A stretch of DNA of 64,000 bases from positions 85,162-149,161 of the forward strand of contig NZ_FQUJ01000011.1 of NCBI RefSeq assembly GCF_900128925.1. Direction: 5' to 3'. Origin of the DNA: Modicisalibacter ilicicola DSM 19980 (GTDB taxonomy: Bacteria > Pseudomonadota > Gammaproteobacteria > Pseudomonadales > Halomonadaceae). The position numbers and the translations under genes are program-made. How positions within the stretch are numbered: position 1 is the stretch's first letter; every line of letters begins with the position of its first letter. The notes beneath the pieces were generated by a model that saw only the letters and a list, made by a program, of their open reading frames with translations, was not told the DNA's origin and made no database searches. Below are positions 9,054-19,725 of the stretch, piece by piece.

Positions 9054-10625
9054 GTGAAAATTGGTGCACCCAGGGAACTTGCCAAGGGCGAGGCGCGTGT
9101 TGCGCTGACGCCCGAGAGTGCGGGGCATATCATCAAGCTGGGCCATGAGTGTCTGGTGGAAACCAAGGCGGGCGAGGCGGCGGGATTCCCCGACGAGGCC
9201 TATCGCGAGGCCGGCGTGACCGTCGTCGACAGCGCCGAGGCGCTTTGGCAAGAGGCCGAGATCGTCGTCAAGGTGCGCGAGCCCTCCGAGCAGGAGGCCG
9301 AGCGGCTGCGCAAGGGCCAGACGCTGATCTCGTTCTTCTGGCCGGCCCAGAACGAGGCACTGCTGGAAACCTGCCGCGCCAGGGGCGCCACCGTGATCGC
9401 CATGGACATGGTGCCGCGAATCTCCCGGGCCCAGAAGATGGACGCATTGTCGTCCACCGCCAACATCGCCGGCTATCGGGCGGTGATCGAGGCGGGCAAC
9501 CAGTTCGGTCGCTTCTTCGCAGGGCAAGTGACCGCCGCCGGCAAGGTGCCGCCGGCCAAGGTGCTGATCATCGGTGCCGGCGTGGCAGGGCTTGCCGCCA
9601 TCGGCACGGCCACCAGCCTGGGCGCCGTGGTGCGTGCCTTCGACGTGCGACCCGAAGTAGCGGAGCAGATCGAATCCATGGGGGCCGAATTCCTGTTCCT
9701 CGATTTCGAGGATAGCCAGGACAGCGCCGGTACCGGCGGCTATGCGGCCCCCTCCAGTCCGGAGTTCCGCGAGAAGCAGTTGGCGCTGTTCCGTGAGCAG
9801 GCGCCCGAGGTGGACATCGTCATCACCACGGCGCTGATTCCCGGCCGCCCTGCGCCCAAGCTCTGGCTCGAGGACATGGTCAAGGCCATGAAACCCGGCT
9901 CGGTGGTCGTGGACCTGGCGGCGGAAAAGGGCGGCAACTGCGATCTCACCGTGCCGGACGAGAGAGTCGTCTCCGACAATGGCGTCGTGGTGGTCGGCTA
10001 CACGGACTTCCCGTCACGCATGGCGACGCAGGCCTCGCTCCTGTATGCCACCAACGTTCGCCATATGCTGACCGATCTGACGCCGGAGAAGGACGGCAAG
10101 GTCGTTCACGACATGGAGGACGACGTGATTCGTGGCGCCACCGTGGCCCATCAGGAAGAGATCACCTATCCGCCTCCCAAGCCCAAGGTGCAGGCGATCG
10201 CCTCCTCCAAGCCCAAGGCGAAGGAAAAGGAGCCCACGCCGGAAGAGAAGAGGGCCGCCGAGCACGCCGCCTTCAAGGCCCAGACCAAGACCCAGGTGAC
10301 CATGCTGGCCGTCGGCGGCGCGCTGATGCTGCTTCTGGGACAGGTGGCACCGGCCTCCTTCATGCAGCACTTCATCGTCTTCGCGCTGGCCTGCTTCGTG
10401 GGATATCAGGTGATCTGGAACGTCAGCCACTCCCTGCACACGCCGCTGATGGCGGTGACCAATGCCATTTCCGGCATCATCGTGCTCGGGGCGGTGCTGC
10501 AGATCGGGTCCGGCAATTGGCTGGTATGGTTGCTGGCAGGCATCTCGGTGCTGATAGCCTCGATCAATATCGTGGGTGGCTTCCTGGTGACGCGCCGGAT
10601 GCTTGCCATGTTCCAGAAATCCTAA
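9054..10625 (+). CDS. pntA: NAD(P) transhydrogenase subunit alpha
   Basis: A 523-residue subunit of the proton-translocating transhydrogenase, which uses the proton gradient to reduce NADP+ with NADH. The N-terminal NAD(H)-binding domain (dI) contains [21 protein letters not shown] charged Lys/Pro/Glu linker lies near residues 380-410 and about four membrane helices follow to the C-terminus, the E. coli-like two-gene architecture (E. coli 510). The start is a GTG at 9054 with GGGAGG upstream, giving the canonical [10 protein letters not shown]-terminus. pntB follows after 18 bases. Confidence 0.96.
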   Translation: MKIGAPRELAKGEARVALTPESAGHIIKLGHECLVETKAGEAAGFPDEAYREAGVTVVDSAEALWQEAEIVVKVREPSEQEAERLRKGQTLISFFWPAQNEALLETCRARGATVIAMDMVPRISRAQKMDALSSTANIAGYRAVIEAGNQFGRFFAGQVTAAGKVPPAKVLIIGAGVAGLAAIGTATSLGAVVRAFDVRPEVAEQIESMGAEFLFLDFEDSQDSAGTGGYAAPSSPEFREKQLALFREQAPEVDIVITTALIPGRPAPKLWLEDMVKAMKPGSVVVDLAAEKGGNCDLTVPDERVVSDNGVVVVGYTDFPSRMATQASLLYATNVRHMLTDLTPEKDGKVVHDMEDDVIRGATVAHQEEITYPPPKPKVQAIASSKPKAKEKEPTPEEKRAAEHAAFKAQTKTQVTMLAVGGALMLLLGQVAPASFMQHFIVFALACFVGYQVIWNVSHSLHTPLMAVTNAISGIIVLGAVLQIGSGNWLVWLLAGISVLIASINIVGGFLVTRRMLAMFQKS

Positions 10626-10643
10626 CGCGGTGGAGAACAAGGA

Positions 10644-12086
10644 ATGCTAGGTCAAGAGTTCGTCTCTGCCGCGGCGATTGCGGCAAGTGTACTGTTCATC
10701 CTTTCCCTGGGGGGGCTGAGCAATCAGGAGAAGGCCAAGCGGGCCGTCTGGTACGGCATCGTGGGCATGGCGGTGGCGGTGTTCTTCACCGTGCTGGGCC
10801 CGGGCATCGGTGGCTACTGGCTGATGATACCGATGATGATCATCGGGGCCGTGGTCGGCGTCTACGTGGCCAAGCAGGTCGAGATGACCCAGATGCCGCA
10901 GCTGGTGGCGGCGCTGCACTCCTTCGTGGGGCTCGCGGCGGTACTGGTGGGCTTCAATGCCGACCTGGAGCGTCGCCGGGTGATGGCGACCCAACTGGCC
11001 GGAGGCGCGACGGAAGAGTTCTCCGCCTTCGCCGCCCTGGTGGCTACCAAGACCCCGGCGGAACTCACCTTCCTTCAGGTCGAGGTGGTGCTCGGGGTGT
11101 TCATCGGCGCGGTCACCTTCACCGGCTCGATCATCGCCTTCGGCAAGCTCTCCGGCAAGATCGACGGCAAGCCCCGGCAGTTTCCCGGGGGGCACTGGTT
11201 GAATGCCGGCGCCGCAGCGTTGTCGCTGCTGCTGGCGGTGCTGTATCTCAACGGCGCGGGCTTCTGGACGCTGCTGCTGCTGGCGGTGCTGGCGCTGTTC
11301 ATCGGCTGGCACCTGATCATGGGTATCGGCGGCGCCGACATGCCGGTGGTGGTGTCGATGCTCAACAGCTACTCCGGCTGGGCGGCGGCGGCCATCGGTT
11401 TCACCCTGTCCAACGATCTGTTGATCGTCACCGGCGCCCTGGTGGGCTCCTCAGGCGCGATCCTCTCCTACATCATGTGCAAGGCGATGAACCGCAAGTT
11501 CGTCAACGTGATTCTGGGCGGCTTTGGCGGCACCTCGGGGCCGGCCACCGAGATCGAGGGCGAGCAGGTGTCGATCGATGCGGGCGGCGTGGCAGGCGCT
11601 CTCAACGATGCCGACAGCGTGATCATCGTGCCAGGCTACGGCATGGCGGTGGCGCAGGCGCAGAATGCCGTCAGCGAGCTGGTGCGCAAGCTGCGCTCCG
11701 CCGGCAAGGACGTGCGCTTTGCCATCCACCCCGTCGCAGGGCGCATGCCCGGCCACATGAACGTGTTGCTGGCCGAGGCCAAGGTTCCCTACGATATCGT
11801 GCTGGAAATGGACGAGATCAACGACGATTTCGCCCAGACCGACGTGGCGATCGTCATCGGCTCCAATGACATCGTCAATCCCGCGGCCGAGGAGGATCCC
11901 AACAGCCCCATCGCCGGCATGCCGGTGCTCAAGGTCTGGGACGCCAAGCAGACGTTCGTCTGCAAGCGCGGCCAGGGGACGGGCTATTCCGGCATCGAGA
12001 ATCCGCTGTTCTTCAAGGAGAACACGCGGATGTTCTACGGCGATGCCAGAAGCAGCATCGACTCGCTACTGCCGCTGATCGAATGA
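10644..12086 (+). CDS. pntB: NAD(P) transhydrogenase subunit beta
   Basis: A 480-residue partner of PntA. About eight to nine membrane helices in the first 280 residues form the proton channel. The C-terminal NADP(H)-binding domain (dIII) carries [33 protein letters not shown] and a NDIVNPAA segment, all characteristic. GGAG at 10631-10634 and AAGGA just before the ATG serve as ribosome sites. It ends the pntAB operon at a terminator. Confidence 0.97.
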   Translation: MLGQEFVSAAAIAASVLFILSLGGLSNQEKAKRAVWYGIVGMAVAVFFTVLGPGIGGYWLMIPMMIIGAVVGVYVAKQVEMTQMPQLVAALHSFVGLAAVLVGFNADLERRRVMATQLAGGATEEFSAFAALVATKTPAELTFLQVEVVLGVFIGAVTFTGSIIAFGKLSGKIDGKPRQFPGGHWLNAGAAALSLLLAVLYLNGAGFWTLLLLAVLALFIGWHLIMGIGGADMPVVVSMLNSYSGWAAAAIGFTLSNDLLIVTGALVGSSGAILSYIMCKAMNRKFVNVILGGFGGTSGPATEIEGEQVSIDAGGVAGALNDADSVIIVPGYGMAVAQAQNAVSELVRKLRSAGKDVRFAIHPVAGRMPGHMNVLLAEAKVPYDIVLEMDEINDDFAQTDVAIVIGSNDIVNPAAEEDPNSPIAGMPVLKVWDAKQTFVCKRGQGTGYSGIENPLFFKENTRMFYGDARSSIDSLLPLIE

Positions 12087-12101
12087 TCGTCGGTTCGGAA
12101 G

Positions 12102-12125
12102 ACGCCCCTTGCGAGGGGCGTTTTT
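12102..12125 (+). terminator. Terminator of the pntAB operon
   Basis: ACGCCCC and GGGGCGT flank a short TTGCGA-type loop and are followed by a T run to 12125. Confidence 0.85.
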
Positions 12126-12174
12126 ATGAACACCTTCTTATACTGGAAGCATCATTGGTCCATTCGAGGCGAGC

Positions 12175-13275
12175 ATGTCGGAAAGCAGCCTGACAGAGCA
12201 GGATTCGAGGGCATCGCAAGAGGAGTGCCTGCGCGTGGCGGTGCTGGGGGGCGGCAGTTTCGGCACTGCCCTGGCGAGCATCGCCGCCGACAACGGGGGC
12301 GAGGTGCGCCAGTGGTTGCGCGACGCCGAACTCGCTGCCGAGATCAATCGCGAGCACCGCAACTCCCGCTACCTGCCCGATTACGCCATCAATCCGGCGG
12401 TACAGGCCTCCGACGACCTGAGCGTGGTGCTCGACGGTGCCGAGCTGGTGTTCGTGGCCATCCCCTCCAAGGCCTTCCGGGCGGTAGTGCGCCAGGCACG
12501 CCCCTGGTTGGGCGCCGATCAGATACTGGTCAGTACCACCAAGGGCATCCAGGAGGAGGGCTTCAAGCTGATGAGCCAGATCCTCGAGGAGGAGACCGGA
12601 TTCCCCCATATCGGGGTGCTTTCCGGTCCCAACCTGGCTTCCGAGATCGCCCAGAAGCAGCTGACCGCCACGGTGGTGGCCAGCGACGATGCGCTGACCC
12701 GCACCCGAGTGCAGACGGCGCTGGGTTGCGACTACTTTCGCGTCTATGCCAGCAACGACCGTTACGGGGTCGAGCTCGGCGGGGCGCTCAAGAACATCTA
12801 TGCCATCGCCGCCGGCATGGCGGCGGCCCTCGGCATGGGCGAGAACACCCGCAGCATGCTGATGACCCGTGCCCTGGCCGAGATGAGCCGTTTCGCCGTT
12901 GCCCTTGGCGCCAACCCGCTGACGTTCATCGGCCTGGCCGGGGTCGGCGATCTGATCGTGACCTGCTCGTCCAACCTGTCGCGCAACTACCGCGTCGGCC
13001 ATGCCCTGGGCGAAGGCAAGACCCTCGACGAAGCGGTGGAGGCGCTGGGGCAGGTCGCCGAAGGGGTCAACACGGTCAGCCTGGTGTGCCACAAGGCACG
13101 GCAGGACGGCATTTACATGCCGCTGGCCGAAGGGCTCTACCAGGTACTGTTCAAGGGTGTTCCCGCGCGCCAGATGGCACAACTGCTGATGCTGAACGAG
13201 CAGAGCAGCGATGTCGAATTCACGCTGCCCCGGGAACTTGTCCAGCAGGCGCGCCAGGAGGAGGGAAAGACATGA
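12175..13275 (+). CDS. gpsA: NAD(P)-dependent glycerol-3-phosphate dehydrogenase
   Basis: A 366-residue cytosolic enzyme reducing dihydroxyacetone phosphate to sn-glycerol 3-phosphate for phospholipid synthesis. The Rossmann motif [14 protein letters not shown] begins after an N-terminal extension of about 20 residues. [17 protein letters not shown] and the catalytic-lysine region [15 protein letters not shown] follow. It is slightly longer than E. coli GpsA (339). Its stop overlaps the sixA start (ATGA), so the two are probably co-transcribed. Confidence 0.97.
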   Translation: MSESSLTEQDSRASQEECLRVAVLGGGSFGTALASIAADNGGEVRQWLRDAELAAEINREHRNSRYLPDYAINPAVQASDDLSVVLDGAELVFVAIPSKAFRAVVRQARPWLGADQILVSTTKGIQEEGFKLMSQILEEETGFPHIGVLSGPNLASEIAQKQLTATVVASDDALTRTRVQTALGCDYFRVYASNDRYGVELGGALKNIYAIAAGMAAALGMGENTRSMLMTRALAEMSRFAVALGANPLTFIGLAGVGDLIVTCSSNLSRNYRVGHALGEGKTLDEAVEALGQVAEGVNTVSLVCHKARQDGIYMPLAEGLYQVLFKGVPARQMAQLLMLNEQSSDVEFTLPRELVQQARQEEGKT

Positions 13276-13757
13276 CTGCGACACTCTGGATCATGCGCCA
13301 CGGTCAGGCGGGTCAGGGGCATCCCGACCCCCGGCGCGAATTGACCGGGCATGGCCGTGCCGAGGTCGCGCGCATGGCCGAATGGCTGGCAGAGAGCCTC
13401 GACGCCGCGCAGCGCTCGCGATTGCATATCGTCGCGAGTCCCTACACCCGGGCCCAGCAGACCGCGGAGATCGTGGCCGAGCGGCTCGGCGGCGAAGTGG
13501 CCACGCTGTCGCTGATCACGCCCGACGATCCGGTGGAGCCGGTCATCGACTGGTTGCAAGACGGCGCGCACGAGACACCTCAGCTGCTGGTCAGCCACAT
13601 GCCGCTGGTCGGGGCGCTGAGCGCACGGTTGATCGAGGGCGACCCGCGCAGCAGCCTGCCCATGCCTACCGCGGCCATCGCCGTGCTGCAGGCGGAGGTC
13701 TGGGCCCCGGGCTGTGCTCGGTTGAGTGCCTTTCGCCACCCTGCCGACATCGTTTGA
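13272..13757 (+). CDS. sixA: Phosphohistidine phosphatase SixA
   Basis: A 161-residue histidine-phosphatase-superfamily protein. The RHG motif holds the phospho-accepting His10, [13 protein letters not shown] provides the second Arg, and VSHMPLV carries the second His. SixA dephosphorylates phosphohistidine in HPt domains and in the nitrogen phosphotransferase system of E. coli. The start overlaps the gpsA stop by four bases. In E. coli sixA lies near smrB, prmB and aroC, which also occur further along this window. Confidence 0.92.
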   Translation: MTATLWIMRHGQAGQGHPDPRRELTGHGRAEVARMAEWLAESLDAAQRSRLHIVASPYTRAQQTAEIVAERLGGEVATLSLITPDDPVEPVIDWLQDGAHETPQLLVSHMPLVGALSARLIEGDPRSSLPMPTAAIAVLQAEVWAPGCARLSAFRHPADIV

Positions 13758-13777
13758 GTCCCGTTCAGGAGACGTGA

Positions 13778-14092
13778 ATGACTTTCGTCGTCAACAATCG
13801 AGTATTCGTCAATCCCGGCTTCGAAGAGGAGTTCGAGGCCCGGTTCAAGGCTCGCGCCGGCGAGATCGACAAGCAACCGGGGTTCATCGCCCTGCGTGTG
13901 CTGCGCCCGCTGGGCAACCAGGCACCCTATGTGGTGGAAACCGAGTGGGAAAGCCAGGAAGCGTTCCGTGCCTGGGTGGGCAGCGACGATTTCAAGCGCG
14001 CCCACGCCAATCCGATGCCCGCCGAGGCCACCCGCGAGGGTGGAGGGCTGGAGCAGTTCGAGATCGTGATCGCCGCTTCCGGCAATGCCTAG
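13778..14092 (+). CDS. Antibiotic-biosynthesis-monooxygenase-fold protein (ABM family)
   Basis: A 104-residue ferredoxin-like-fold protein with NNRVFVNPGFEEEFEARF, QPGFIALRVLRP and VVETEWESQEAFRAWV. The pattern is shared with IsdG/HmoB-type heme-degrading monooxygenases and with ABM enzymes of unknown substrate. Substrate and cofactor cannot be fixed here. AGGAG precedes the ATG. Its stop overlaps the convergent AEC transporter by four bases. Confidence 0.8.
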   Translation: MTFVVNNRVFVNPGFEEEFEARFKARAGEIDKQPGFIALRVLRPLGNQAPYVVETEWESQEAFRAWVGSDDFKRAHANPMPAEATREGGGLEQFEIVIAASGNA

Positions 14093-15036
14093 ATCACTTC
14101 CCAGACCCGCAGGAAGAAGACCCCCAGCGTGATCGTCACGCTGGCCATCAAGGTGGTCAGCGCGATGATGTTCGCCGCCAGCTTGGCGTTGCCACCCATC
14201 GCCTTGACCATCACGAAGCTGGCGGCCGCCGTCGGGCTGGCGAAGAACACGAACATGAGACCGAGCTCGGGCCCTGAAAAGCCTGCTAGCCAGGCGGCAA
14301 GGGTCGCCAGCAGGGGCAGGGTGACCATCTTCATCAGACTGGCGCCGAGTGCCGTCGAGCGATCGTCGCGCAAGGCACTCACCGAGAGAGTGCCGCCGAT
14401 GCAGATCAACGCCAGGGGCAGGGTCAGCGAGGCGAAGTAATCGCCGCTGGTCATCAGCCACTCCGGCAGTTCGATGCCGGACCAGGCGATGGGCGTGGCC
14501 AGCAGGACGGCGATGATCAGTGGGTTCTGCACGATGTGCAGGAGGATGCCGCGCCAGTCGGCCTGGTTGCCGGGTTGGTAGGCGCTGAGCACGATTACCG
14601 AGAAGGCGTTGTAGGTCAGGATCACCACCCCCAGCAGCAAGCCTCCGGCAGAGAGCCCGTAATCGCCGTACATGCTGGCGGCAAGCGCCAGGCCGACGAT
14701 CCCGCAGTTGCCCCGGAATGCGCCCTGCACGTACACGCCGCGGTCGGCATACGGCACGCGCCATTTTGCCCAGAGCCAGCTGAACAGGAAGGTTCCCAGC
14801 GTGGCGATGGCGAAGAAGCCGAGCAGGCGTGGATTGAGAGTGGCGTCGAGGTCGGCGCGGATGATGCTGAGGAAGATCAGGGTCGGCATGGTCGCCTTGA
14901 ATACCAGCATCGAGGCCGTGGTGATGAAGGCACTGTCGATCCAGCCGATACGCTTCAAGCCGATACCGATGAAGACCATGGCGAAGACCGGCAGTGTGGT
15001 CTCCAGGGTTTGAAGGAAAACGCCGAGTAGATTCAT
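14089..15036 (-). CDS. AEC-family (auxin efflux carrier type) transporter
   Basis: A 315-residue inner-membrane carrier with about ten hydrophobic helices in two halves. The N-terminal GIGLKRIGWIDSAFI and mid-protein FRGNCGIVGLALA are typical of the AEC family. Bacterial members move malate, malonate and other dicarboxylates, but the substrate is not evident. A 33-codon membrane ORF lies just upstream on the same strand, ending 15 bases before this gene's start. Confidence 0.88.
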   Translation of the reverse strand: MNLLGVFLQTLETTLPVFAMVFIGIGLKRIGWIDSAFITTASMLVFKATMPTLIFLSIIRADLDATLNPRLLGFFAIATLGTFLFSWLWAKWRVPYADRGVYVQGAFRGNCGIVGLALAASMYGDYGLSAGGLLLGVVILTYNAFSVIVLSAYQPGNQADWRGILLHIVQNPLIIAVLLATPIAWSGIELPEWLMTSGDYFASLTLPLALICIGGTLSVSALRDDRSTALGASLMKMVTLPLLATLAAWLAGFSGPELGLMFVFFASPTAAASFVMVKAMGGNAKLAANIIALTTLMASVTITLGVFFLRVWEVI

Positions 15037-15051
15037 CGTGGTGAGTGCGAC

Positions 15052-15153
15052 CTAGCGAACCAGCCAGAAGCCGACGACCAGTGCGGCCAGCACCGTGGCG
15101 AAGAAGATAGCGTTGCGGGGGCCGGTATTCCTGGGCGGGCGGTTCTTTGGCAC
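15052..15153 (-). CDS. Possible 33-residue single-span membrane protein
   Basis: A GTG start with AAGGA about seven bases upstream opens a frame of 33 residues: a basic proline-rich head (PKNRPPRNTGPR) and one hydrophobic helix (AIFFATVLAALVVGFWLV). It lies 15 bases before the AEC transporter on the same strand, so they may be translated together. The spacing, ribosome site and clean helix support a real gene. I do not recognise a family. Confidence 0.5.
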   Translation of the reverse strand: MPKNRPPRNTGPRNAIFFATVLAALVVGFWLVR

Positions 15154-15262
15154 GTGAGCGTCCTTGTCGACGAAAGTCGAAAAAAATAAAACGGGCGTAT
15201 GAATGGGTGCGGCAGATGTATTATGGTAAACCCGACCTATAGTCATAAGGAAGCACGGCCCG

Positions 15263-16066
15263 ATGGCATCTCTTCCGCGCCTGGTCTTTGCCCATGCGAA
15301 TGGTTTTCCCGGCGCCAGCTACCGCAGTTTCCTGGCGCCCCTCGGCACCCGGTTCGATCTCCACCCGCTGGAGCGCCTGGGCCATGACCCGGCGCATCCG
15401 GTCAGCGACAACTGGCCGGCACTGCGCGACGAACTGGTGAGGCACCTGAACGCCCTCGAGACACCCGTGATCGGTGTCGGCCACTCCATGGGAGGCGTAT
15501 TGATGCTGATGGCTGCCGACGTGATGCCCGATGCCTTTCGCTGCGTGGTGATGCTCGACTCGCCGTTGATGGTGGGGGTAGACGCCCTGGGGCTGCGCAC
15601 CGCCAAGCGCCTGAAGCTTGCCGATCGGGTCACGCCGGCAGGACGCAGTCTTGGGCGCCGCAGTACCTGGCCCGATCGCGAGGCCATGGGTCACTACCTG
15701 CGCCGACGTGCGCTGTTCAAGCGCTTTACCGACGATGCCCTGCGGGACTACATCGAGGGTGGGACCGCGTGCCGCGACGATGGCAGTATCGAACTGCTCT
15801 TCGATCCTGCCGTGGAAGTCGAGATATTTCGCCACCTCCCGGATCATCTGCATGGCCTGGCTCGCCGCCTGAGGGTGCCGCTGGCGATGATTGCCGGCGA
15901 ACACTCCGACCTGCTGAAGCCCTCCCGGCGACGTCGGCTAAGGCGTCACGGCGTGCGTGTCGAACAGACCCCGGGCGGCCACATGTTTCCCATGGAGTTT
16001 CCCGATCAGGCCCGTGACACCTTGCTGACCACCATCGATTCCCTGCTGGAGAACGAGCCCTCATGA
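15263..16066 (+). CDS. Alpha/beta hydrolase
   Basis: A 267-residue alpha/beta-hydrolase-fold protein. The first strand and oxyanion segment is FAHANGFPGASY, the nucleophile elbow is GHSMGG, and a late GGHMFPME supplies the catalytic His. The AHANGFP start resembles a group of uncharacterised esterase-like proteins in gammaproteobacteria; the substrate is unknown. The next hydrolase starts inside its stop codon (four-base overlap), so the two form a pair. Confidence 0.85.
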   Translation: MASLPRLVFAHANGFPGASYRSFLAPLGTRFDLHPLERLGHDPAHPVSDNWPALRDELVRHLNALETPVIGVGHSMGGVLMLMAADVMPDAFRCVVMLDSPLMVGVDALGLRTAKRLKLADRVTPAGRSLGRRSTWPDREAMGHYLRRRALFKRFTDDALRDYIEGGTACRDDGSIELLFDPAVEVEIFRHLPDHLHGLARRLRVPLAMIAGEHSDLLKPSRRRRLRRHGVRVEQTPGGHMFPMEFPDQARDTLLTTIDSLLENEPS

Positions 16067-16932
16067 CCGCCGCGACCGAAGTGCTTCTGTCAGAGAATCG
16101 TCTGGCCGGCTTGAGCTGGGGGCGCGAGGGGGCGCCGACCTGGCTGGCCCTGCACGGTTGGCTGGACAACGCCGCCAGCTTTTCGCGCCTCGCCCCGCGG
16201 CTCGTCGAGCGCCTGGACATTCGCATCGTCGCCATCGACTTCAGCGGTCACGGCAGGTCGGAGCGCCACCCGCCGGGGGTCGATTATGCCATCTGGGATT
16301 ACACCCACGACGTGCTGGATGCGTTGAAGTGCCTGGGGTTGGAACATGCCCATCTGCTGGGCCATTCCATGGGGGCAGGGGTGGCCTGCCTGCTGGCCGC
16401 GGCCTTGCCGGAGCGCGTGACCCGCCTGACGCTGATCGATGGGCTCGGTACCCTGAGCACTCCGGCCGAGAAGACCGCCGAGCAGTTGCGCAAGGGATTG
16501 CTGGGGCATCGCCGTCGCGCTTCCGGCGCCCCACGCTATCCTGATCTCGAGAGTGCCGTCGCCGCTCGGGTGAGCGGCGGGGTGACGCCGATCGACGCGC
16601 CTACCGCCGAGCCCCTGGTGGCACGTAATCTCGAAGAGGACGAGCGTGGCGGCTTCCGGCTGCGCACCGATGGCCGCTTGCTGCGTCCCTCGATGGTGCG
16701 CTTTTGTCCCGAACAGGTGCAGGCGATCCTGGCCGCCATCGAGATGCCCATGCTGTTGATCGAGGGGGAGGACGGCATACTCGGTGATCGCGACATGGCG
16801 TGCCGGGCGCGGGACGCCGTGGGGTCGCTGCGGCGGCGTGTCCTGGCGGGGGGGCACCATCTCCATCTCGAGGCGGCGGCGGTGGAGTCGGTGGCCGAGG
16901 CGATCGTCGTGGAAACGCTTCGCAAGGGGTGA
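16063..16932 (+). CDS. Alpha/beta hydrolase
   Basis: A 289-residue alpha/beta hydrolase. LALHGWLDNAASF carries the oxyanion HG motif, GHSMGAG is the nucleophile elbow, and GGHHLHLE near the C-terminus supplies the catalytic His. It is only distantly similar to the preceding hydrolase, so a recent tandem duplication is unlikely. It overlaps the upstream gene by four bases and is followed within 15 bases by the patatin gene, which suggests a three-gene operon. Substrate unknown. Confidence 0.85.
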   Translation: MTAATEVLLSENRLAGLSWGREGAPTWLALHGWLDNAASFSRLAPRLVERLDIRIVAIDFSGHGRSERHPPGVDYAIWDYTHDVLDALKCLGLEHAHLLGHSMGAGVACLLAAALPERVTRLTLIDGLGTLSTPAEKTAEQLRKGLLGHRRRASGAPRYPDLESAVAARVSGGVTPIDAPTAEPLVARNLEEDERGGFRLRTDGRLLRPSMVRFCPEQVQAILAAIEMPMLLIEGEDGILGDRDMACRARDAVGSLRRRVLAGGHHLHLEAAAVESVAEAIVVETLRKG

Positions 16933-16947
16933 ATGGGGGAGGCTGAA

Positions 16948-17976
16948 GTGGACAAGCGTATCGCATTGGTGCTGGGTAGCGGTGGGGCCCGGGGCTATGC
17001 CCACATCGGGGTCATTGACGAGGTGGTGGCCCGAGGCTACGAGATCGTGGCCATCTCGGGCTGCTCCATGGGGGCGCTGATCGGGGGCATCTATGCGGCG
17101 GGCCAGCTCGATGGCTATCGCGAATGGGTCAGCGAACTGGCCTACTTCGATGTGCTCAGGCTGATCGATGTCACCTGGAGTCCGCTGGGCGCGATGCGTG
17201 CCAACAAGGTGATGAGCAAGCTCGAGGAGCTGGTGGGCGACATCACCCTCGAGGAGTTGTCGATTCCTCTGACCACCGTGGCGACCGATCTCAACCGTCA
17301 GCGGGAGGTCTGGTTCCAGAGCGGGCCGCTGCTGCAGGCGATTCGTGCCTCGATCGCGGTGCCGGGCATCATCACCCCCGTCAAGCTCGGCGATCAGGTG
17401 CTGGTGGATGGCGGGTTGATGAATCCGCTGCCGATCATCCCGACGGTATCGGCACGTACCGATCTGGTCCTGGCGGTCAATGCCACGGCCCAGACCCACC
17501 AGCCGGTGGGCCTGGAAGAGCTGCTGCCCCCCGACCAGGCTGCCGAGGAGCACGCCCGGGAGGCCGCTCTGGAGGCCCAGGGCAAGGGCTTTTCCAAGTG
17601 GGTGCGCGAACGCGCCCAGCGCATGTTCAACAATGCCGGTGACGCGGAAGACGAGATCGACGAGGCTGGCGAGGCCGCGAACCGGCACAAGCGTGCCGCC
17701 GAGCGGGCCTGGAGCAAGCTCGATATCATGCTCGCTTCCTTCGAGATCACCCAAGGCGCGCTGGCCAAGTACAAGGTGGCCGGCTACCCGCCGGATATCC
17801 TGGTCGAGATCCCCAAGACGGTATGCGGCGCCTACGAATTCCACCGGGCCGAGGCCTTGATTCGCCTGGGACGCCATCTCGCCGCCCAGGCCCTGGACCG
17901 TTACGAGAAGCATGGCAGCGCTCACGGCGGGCAGGTGATGATCAGCGAGCCGGCCACGGGCAAACCCACCAATTAG
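16948..17976 (+). CDS. RssA-like patatin-family phospholipase
   Basis: A 342-residue patatin-like protein. The glycine-rich oxyanion loop GSGGARGYAHIGV, the nucleophile Ser40 in GCSMG and the catalytic Asp154 in DGGLMN form a complete Ser-Asp dyad. A Glu/Arg-rich insert lies near residues 190-250. It is close to E. coli RssA by motif pattern; lipid acyl hydrolase activity is inferred. The GTG at 16948 is chosen because GGGGGAGG sits 5-6 bases upstream; an ATG at 16933 would add five residues. Confidence 0.85.
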   Translation: MDKRIALVLGSGGARGYAHIGVIDEVVARGYEIVAISGCSMGALIGGIYAAGQLDGYREWVSELAYFDVLRLIDVTWSPLGAMRANKVMSKLEELVGDITLEELSIPLTTVATDLNRQREVWFQSGPLLQAIRASIAVPGIITPVKLGDQVLVDGGLMNPLPIIPTVSARTDLVLAVNATAQTHQPVGLEELLPPDQAAEEHAREAALEAQGKGFSKWVRERAQRMFNNAGDAEDEIDEAGEAANRHKRAAERAWSKLDIMLASFEITQGALAKYKVAGYPPDILVEIPKTVCGAYEFHRAEALIRLGRHLAAQALDRYEKHGSAHGGQVMISEPATGKPTN

Positions 17977-18000
17977 TAGCAGGCACTTTCCACCAGGAAC

Positions 18001-18588
18001 CTAGACTTCACCACGTCGGCGCAACAGCACATAGACGGCGCCGGTGCCGCCATCCAGCTCCTGGGCCGAACAGAAGGCCAGCACCGTGGGCCATTCGCGC
18101 AGCCAGGCATTGACGTGGCTCTTGATGACCGGATAGTCGGTCAACAGGTTTCCGGTACTGGCGCGCGCCTTGCCGTGTACCACCAGCACACAACGCATGC
18201 GCTTGCCCCGGGCTTCGGCGAGGAAGCCCTCCAGTTCCTGGCGCGCTTCGTCGAGGGTATGGCCATGCAGGTCGAGCCCCGCCTCCCAGGCGATTTGCCC
18301 TTGTTTCAGCGCCTTCTGGGTGCGATAGGGGAGATCGGGCACGGCGAAATCCAGGCGGGCACTGGGACGTACCGGCTCGACACGCCCGTCGCTGGTGCGG
18401 CTGGTCAGGGAATGCGTGGAGGCGGCAAGGGCCGCATGCCGACGCTCGCCGAGGGCGGTGGCGTCCCGACGGGGCTTGCCGGGGTCGGCGCGATCATTCT
18501 CGAGACGCCTGACGCCGGCCTGTTCCAGGGCTTGGCGGAACAGGGCGATCTCCTCTTCGTCCGGAGTGTGGGAGCGACGTCGGCTCAT
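18001..18588 (-). CDS. smrB: Smr-domain endonuclease SmrB
   Basis: A 195-residue protein with a charged N-terminal half and a C-terminal Smr domain: LDLHGHTLDEARQELEGFL, then VVHGKA and a Gly-rich end. In E. coli SmrB cleaves mRNA between collided ribosomes to start ribosome rescue. The assignment to SmrB rests on the domain plus its place next to prmB and aroC, as in E. coli. The second motif reads HGKARAS rather than the common HGxG, a small deviation. It is divergent from prmB. Confidence 0.85.
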   Translation of the reverse strand: MSRRRSHTPDEEEIALFRQALEQAGVRRLENDRADPGKPRRDATALGERRHAALAASTHSLTSRTSDGRVEPVRPSARLDFAVPDLPYRTQKALKQGQIAWEAGLDLHGHTLDEARQELEGFLAEARGKRMRCVLVVHGKARASTGNLLTDYPVIKSHVNAWLREWPTVLAFCSAQELDGGTGAVYVLLRRRGEV

Positions 18589-18711
18589 GCGCTGACCTTG
18601 ATGGTTTGCAAAATCGCGGGGGCTCCAGTATAGCGACTCGTTCCCGACTGTGAACCGTTCCCTTCGACGGGTACAATCGGCACAATCTTTGGCTTATTCA
18701 CAGGATGCCGC

Positions 18712-19662
18712 GTGACCTCCCGACCTGCCGCCGTTTCGACCCTCGCGCTGGATGATGAGCAGCTTGCCGCAGAACTCGTCAGCCTGCGCGACTACCTGCG
18801 CTGGGCGACCAGCGAGTTCCATGCCAGCCGCGTGCATTTCGGTCACGGCACGTCGAGCGCCTGGGACGAGGCGGTAGCGCTGGTGCTGGGTGGATTGCAC
18901 CTGCCCTGGGACGTCGATCCCGCGGTGCTGGACGCGCGGCTCCTCGGCGACGAGCGACGGCGGCTGGTCGCCCTGGTGCGTGGGCGTATCGAGTCCCGTC
19001 GGCCGCTTGCCTACCTGCTCGGCGAAGCCTTCTTTGCCGGCTACCCCTTCCAGGTCGATGAGCGGGTGCTGATCCCGCGCTCGCCGATTGCCGAACTGAT
19101 CGAACATGGCTTCGCTGCCTGGTTCCCGGCGGCTCCTCCGGCCCGGGTGCTGGACGTGGGCACCGGTTCGGGCTGCATCGGCATCGCCACGGCGCTGCAC
19201 CTGCCCACCGCCAGGGTCGATCTGGTGGATATCAGCACCGAGGCACTGGAGGTGGCCAAGGCCAACATCACCCTCCACGATCTGGGCACGCGGGTACGGG
19301 CGGTGCTTTCCGACCTGTTCGACGGGGTCTCCGGCCAGCGCTACGACCTGATCGTCGCCAATCCGCCTTACGTCAACGCCCGGGACCTGGCCACCATGCC
19401 TGCCGAGTTCGGCCACGAGCCGGCGCTGGCCCTGGGAGCGGGCCGTGATGGTCTGGATGTCGTGCGGCGCTTGCTGCGCGATGCCCGGCAACATCTCGAG
19501 GACGATGGCGTACTGATCGTCGAGGTCGGCAACTCGGATGAGCAGCTCGAATCCGCCTTTCCCGAGGTGCCGTTCCTGTGGCTCGAGTTCGAGCGCGGTG
19601 GCCATGGGGTGTTTGCCCTGACCGCTCGCGAACTGGATGAGTACGCCGAGCATTTTGCCTGA
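18712..19662 (+). CDS. prmB: Release-independent ribosomal protein L3 N5-glutamine methyltransferase PrmB
   Basis: A 316-residue class I SAM methyltransferase. The SAM-binding motif [17 protein letters not shown] and the catalytic NPPY at residues 217-220 define the HemK/PrmA-B group; the N-terminal helical domain with [15 protein letters not shown] fits PrmB, which methylates ribosomal protein L3. The GTG at 18712 is the first good start. aroC follows after 63 bases, reproducing the E. coli prmB-aroC order. Confidence 0.93.
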   Translation: MTSRPAAVSTLALDDEQLAAELVSLRDYLRWATSEFHASRVHFGHGTSSAWDEAVALVLGGLHLPWDVDPAVLDARLLGDERRRLVALVRGRIESRRPLAYLLGEAFFAGYPFQVDERVLIPRSPIAELIEHGFAAWFPAAPPARVLDVGTGSGCIGIATALHLPTARVDLVDISTEALEVAKANITLHDLGTRVRAVLSDLFDGVSGQRYDLIVANPPYVNARDLATMPAEFGHEPALALGAGRDGLDVVRRLLRDARQHLEDDGVLIVEVGNSDEQLESAFPEVPFLWLEFERGGHGVFALTARELDEYAEHFA

Positions 19663-19725
19663 GAACCCGTTCACGACGCTCGTCACGACCTGCACCGGCG
19701 CCTAGCCCCATTCGAGGAATACCGC

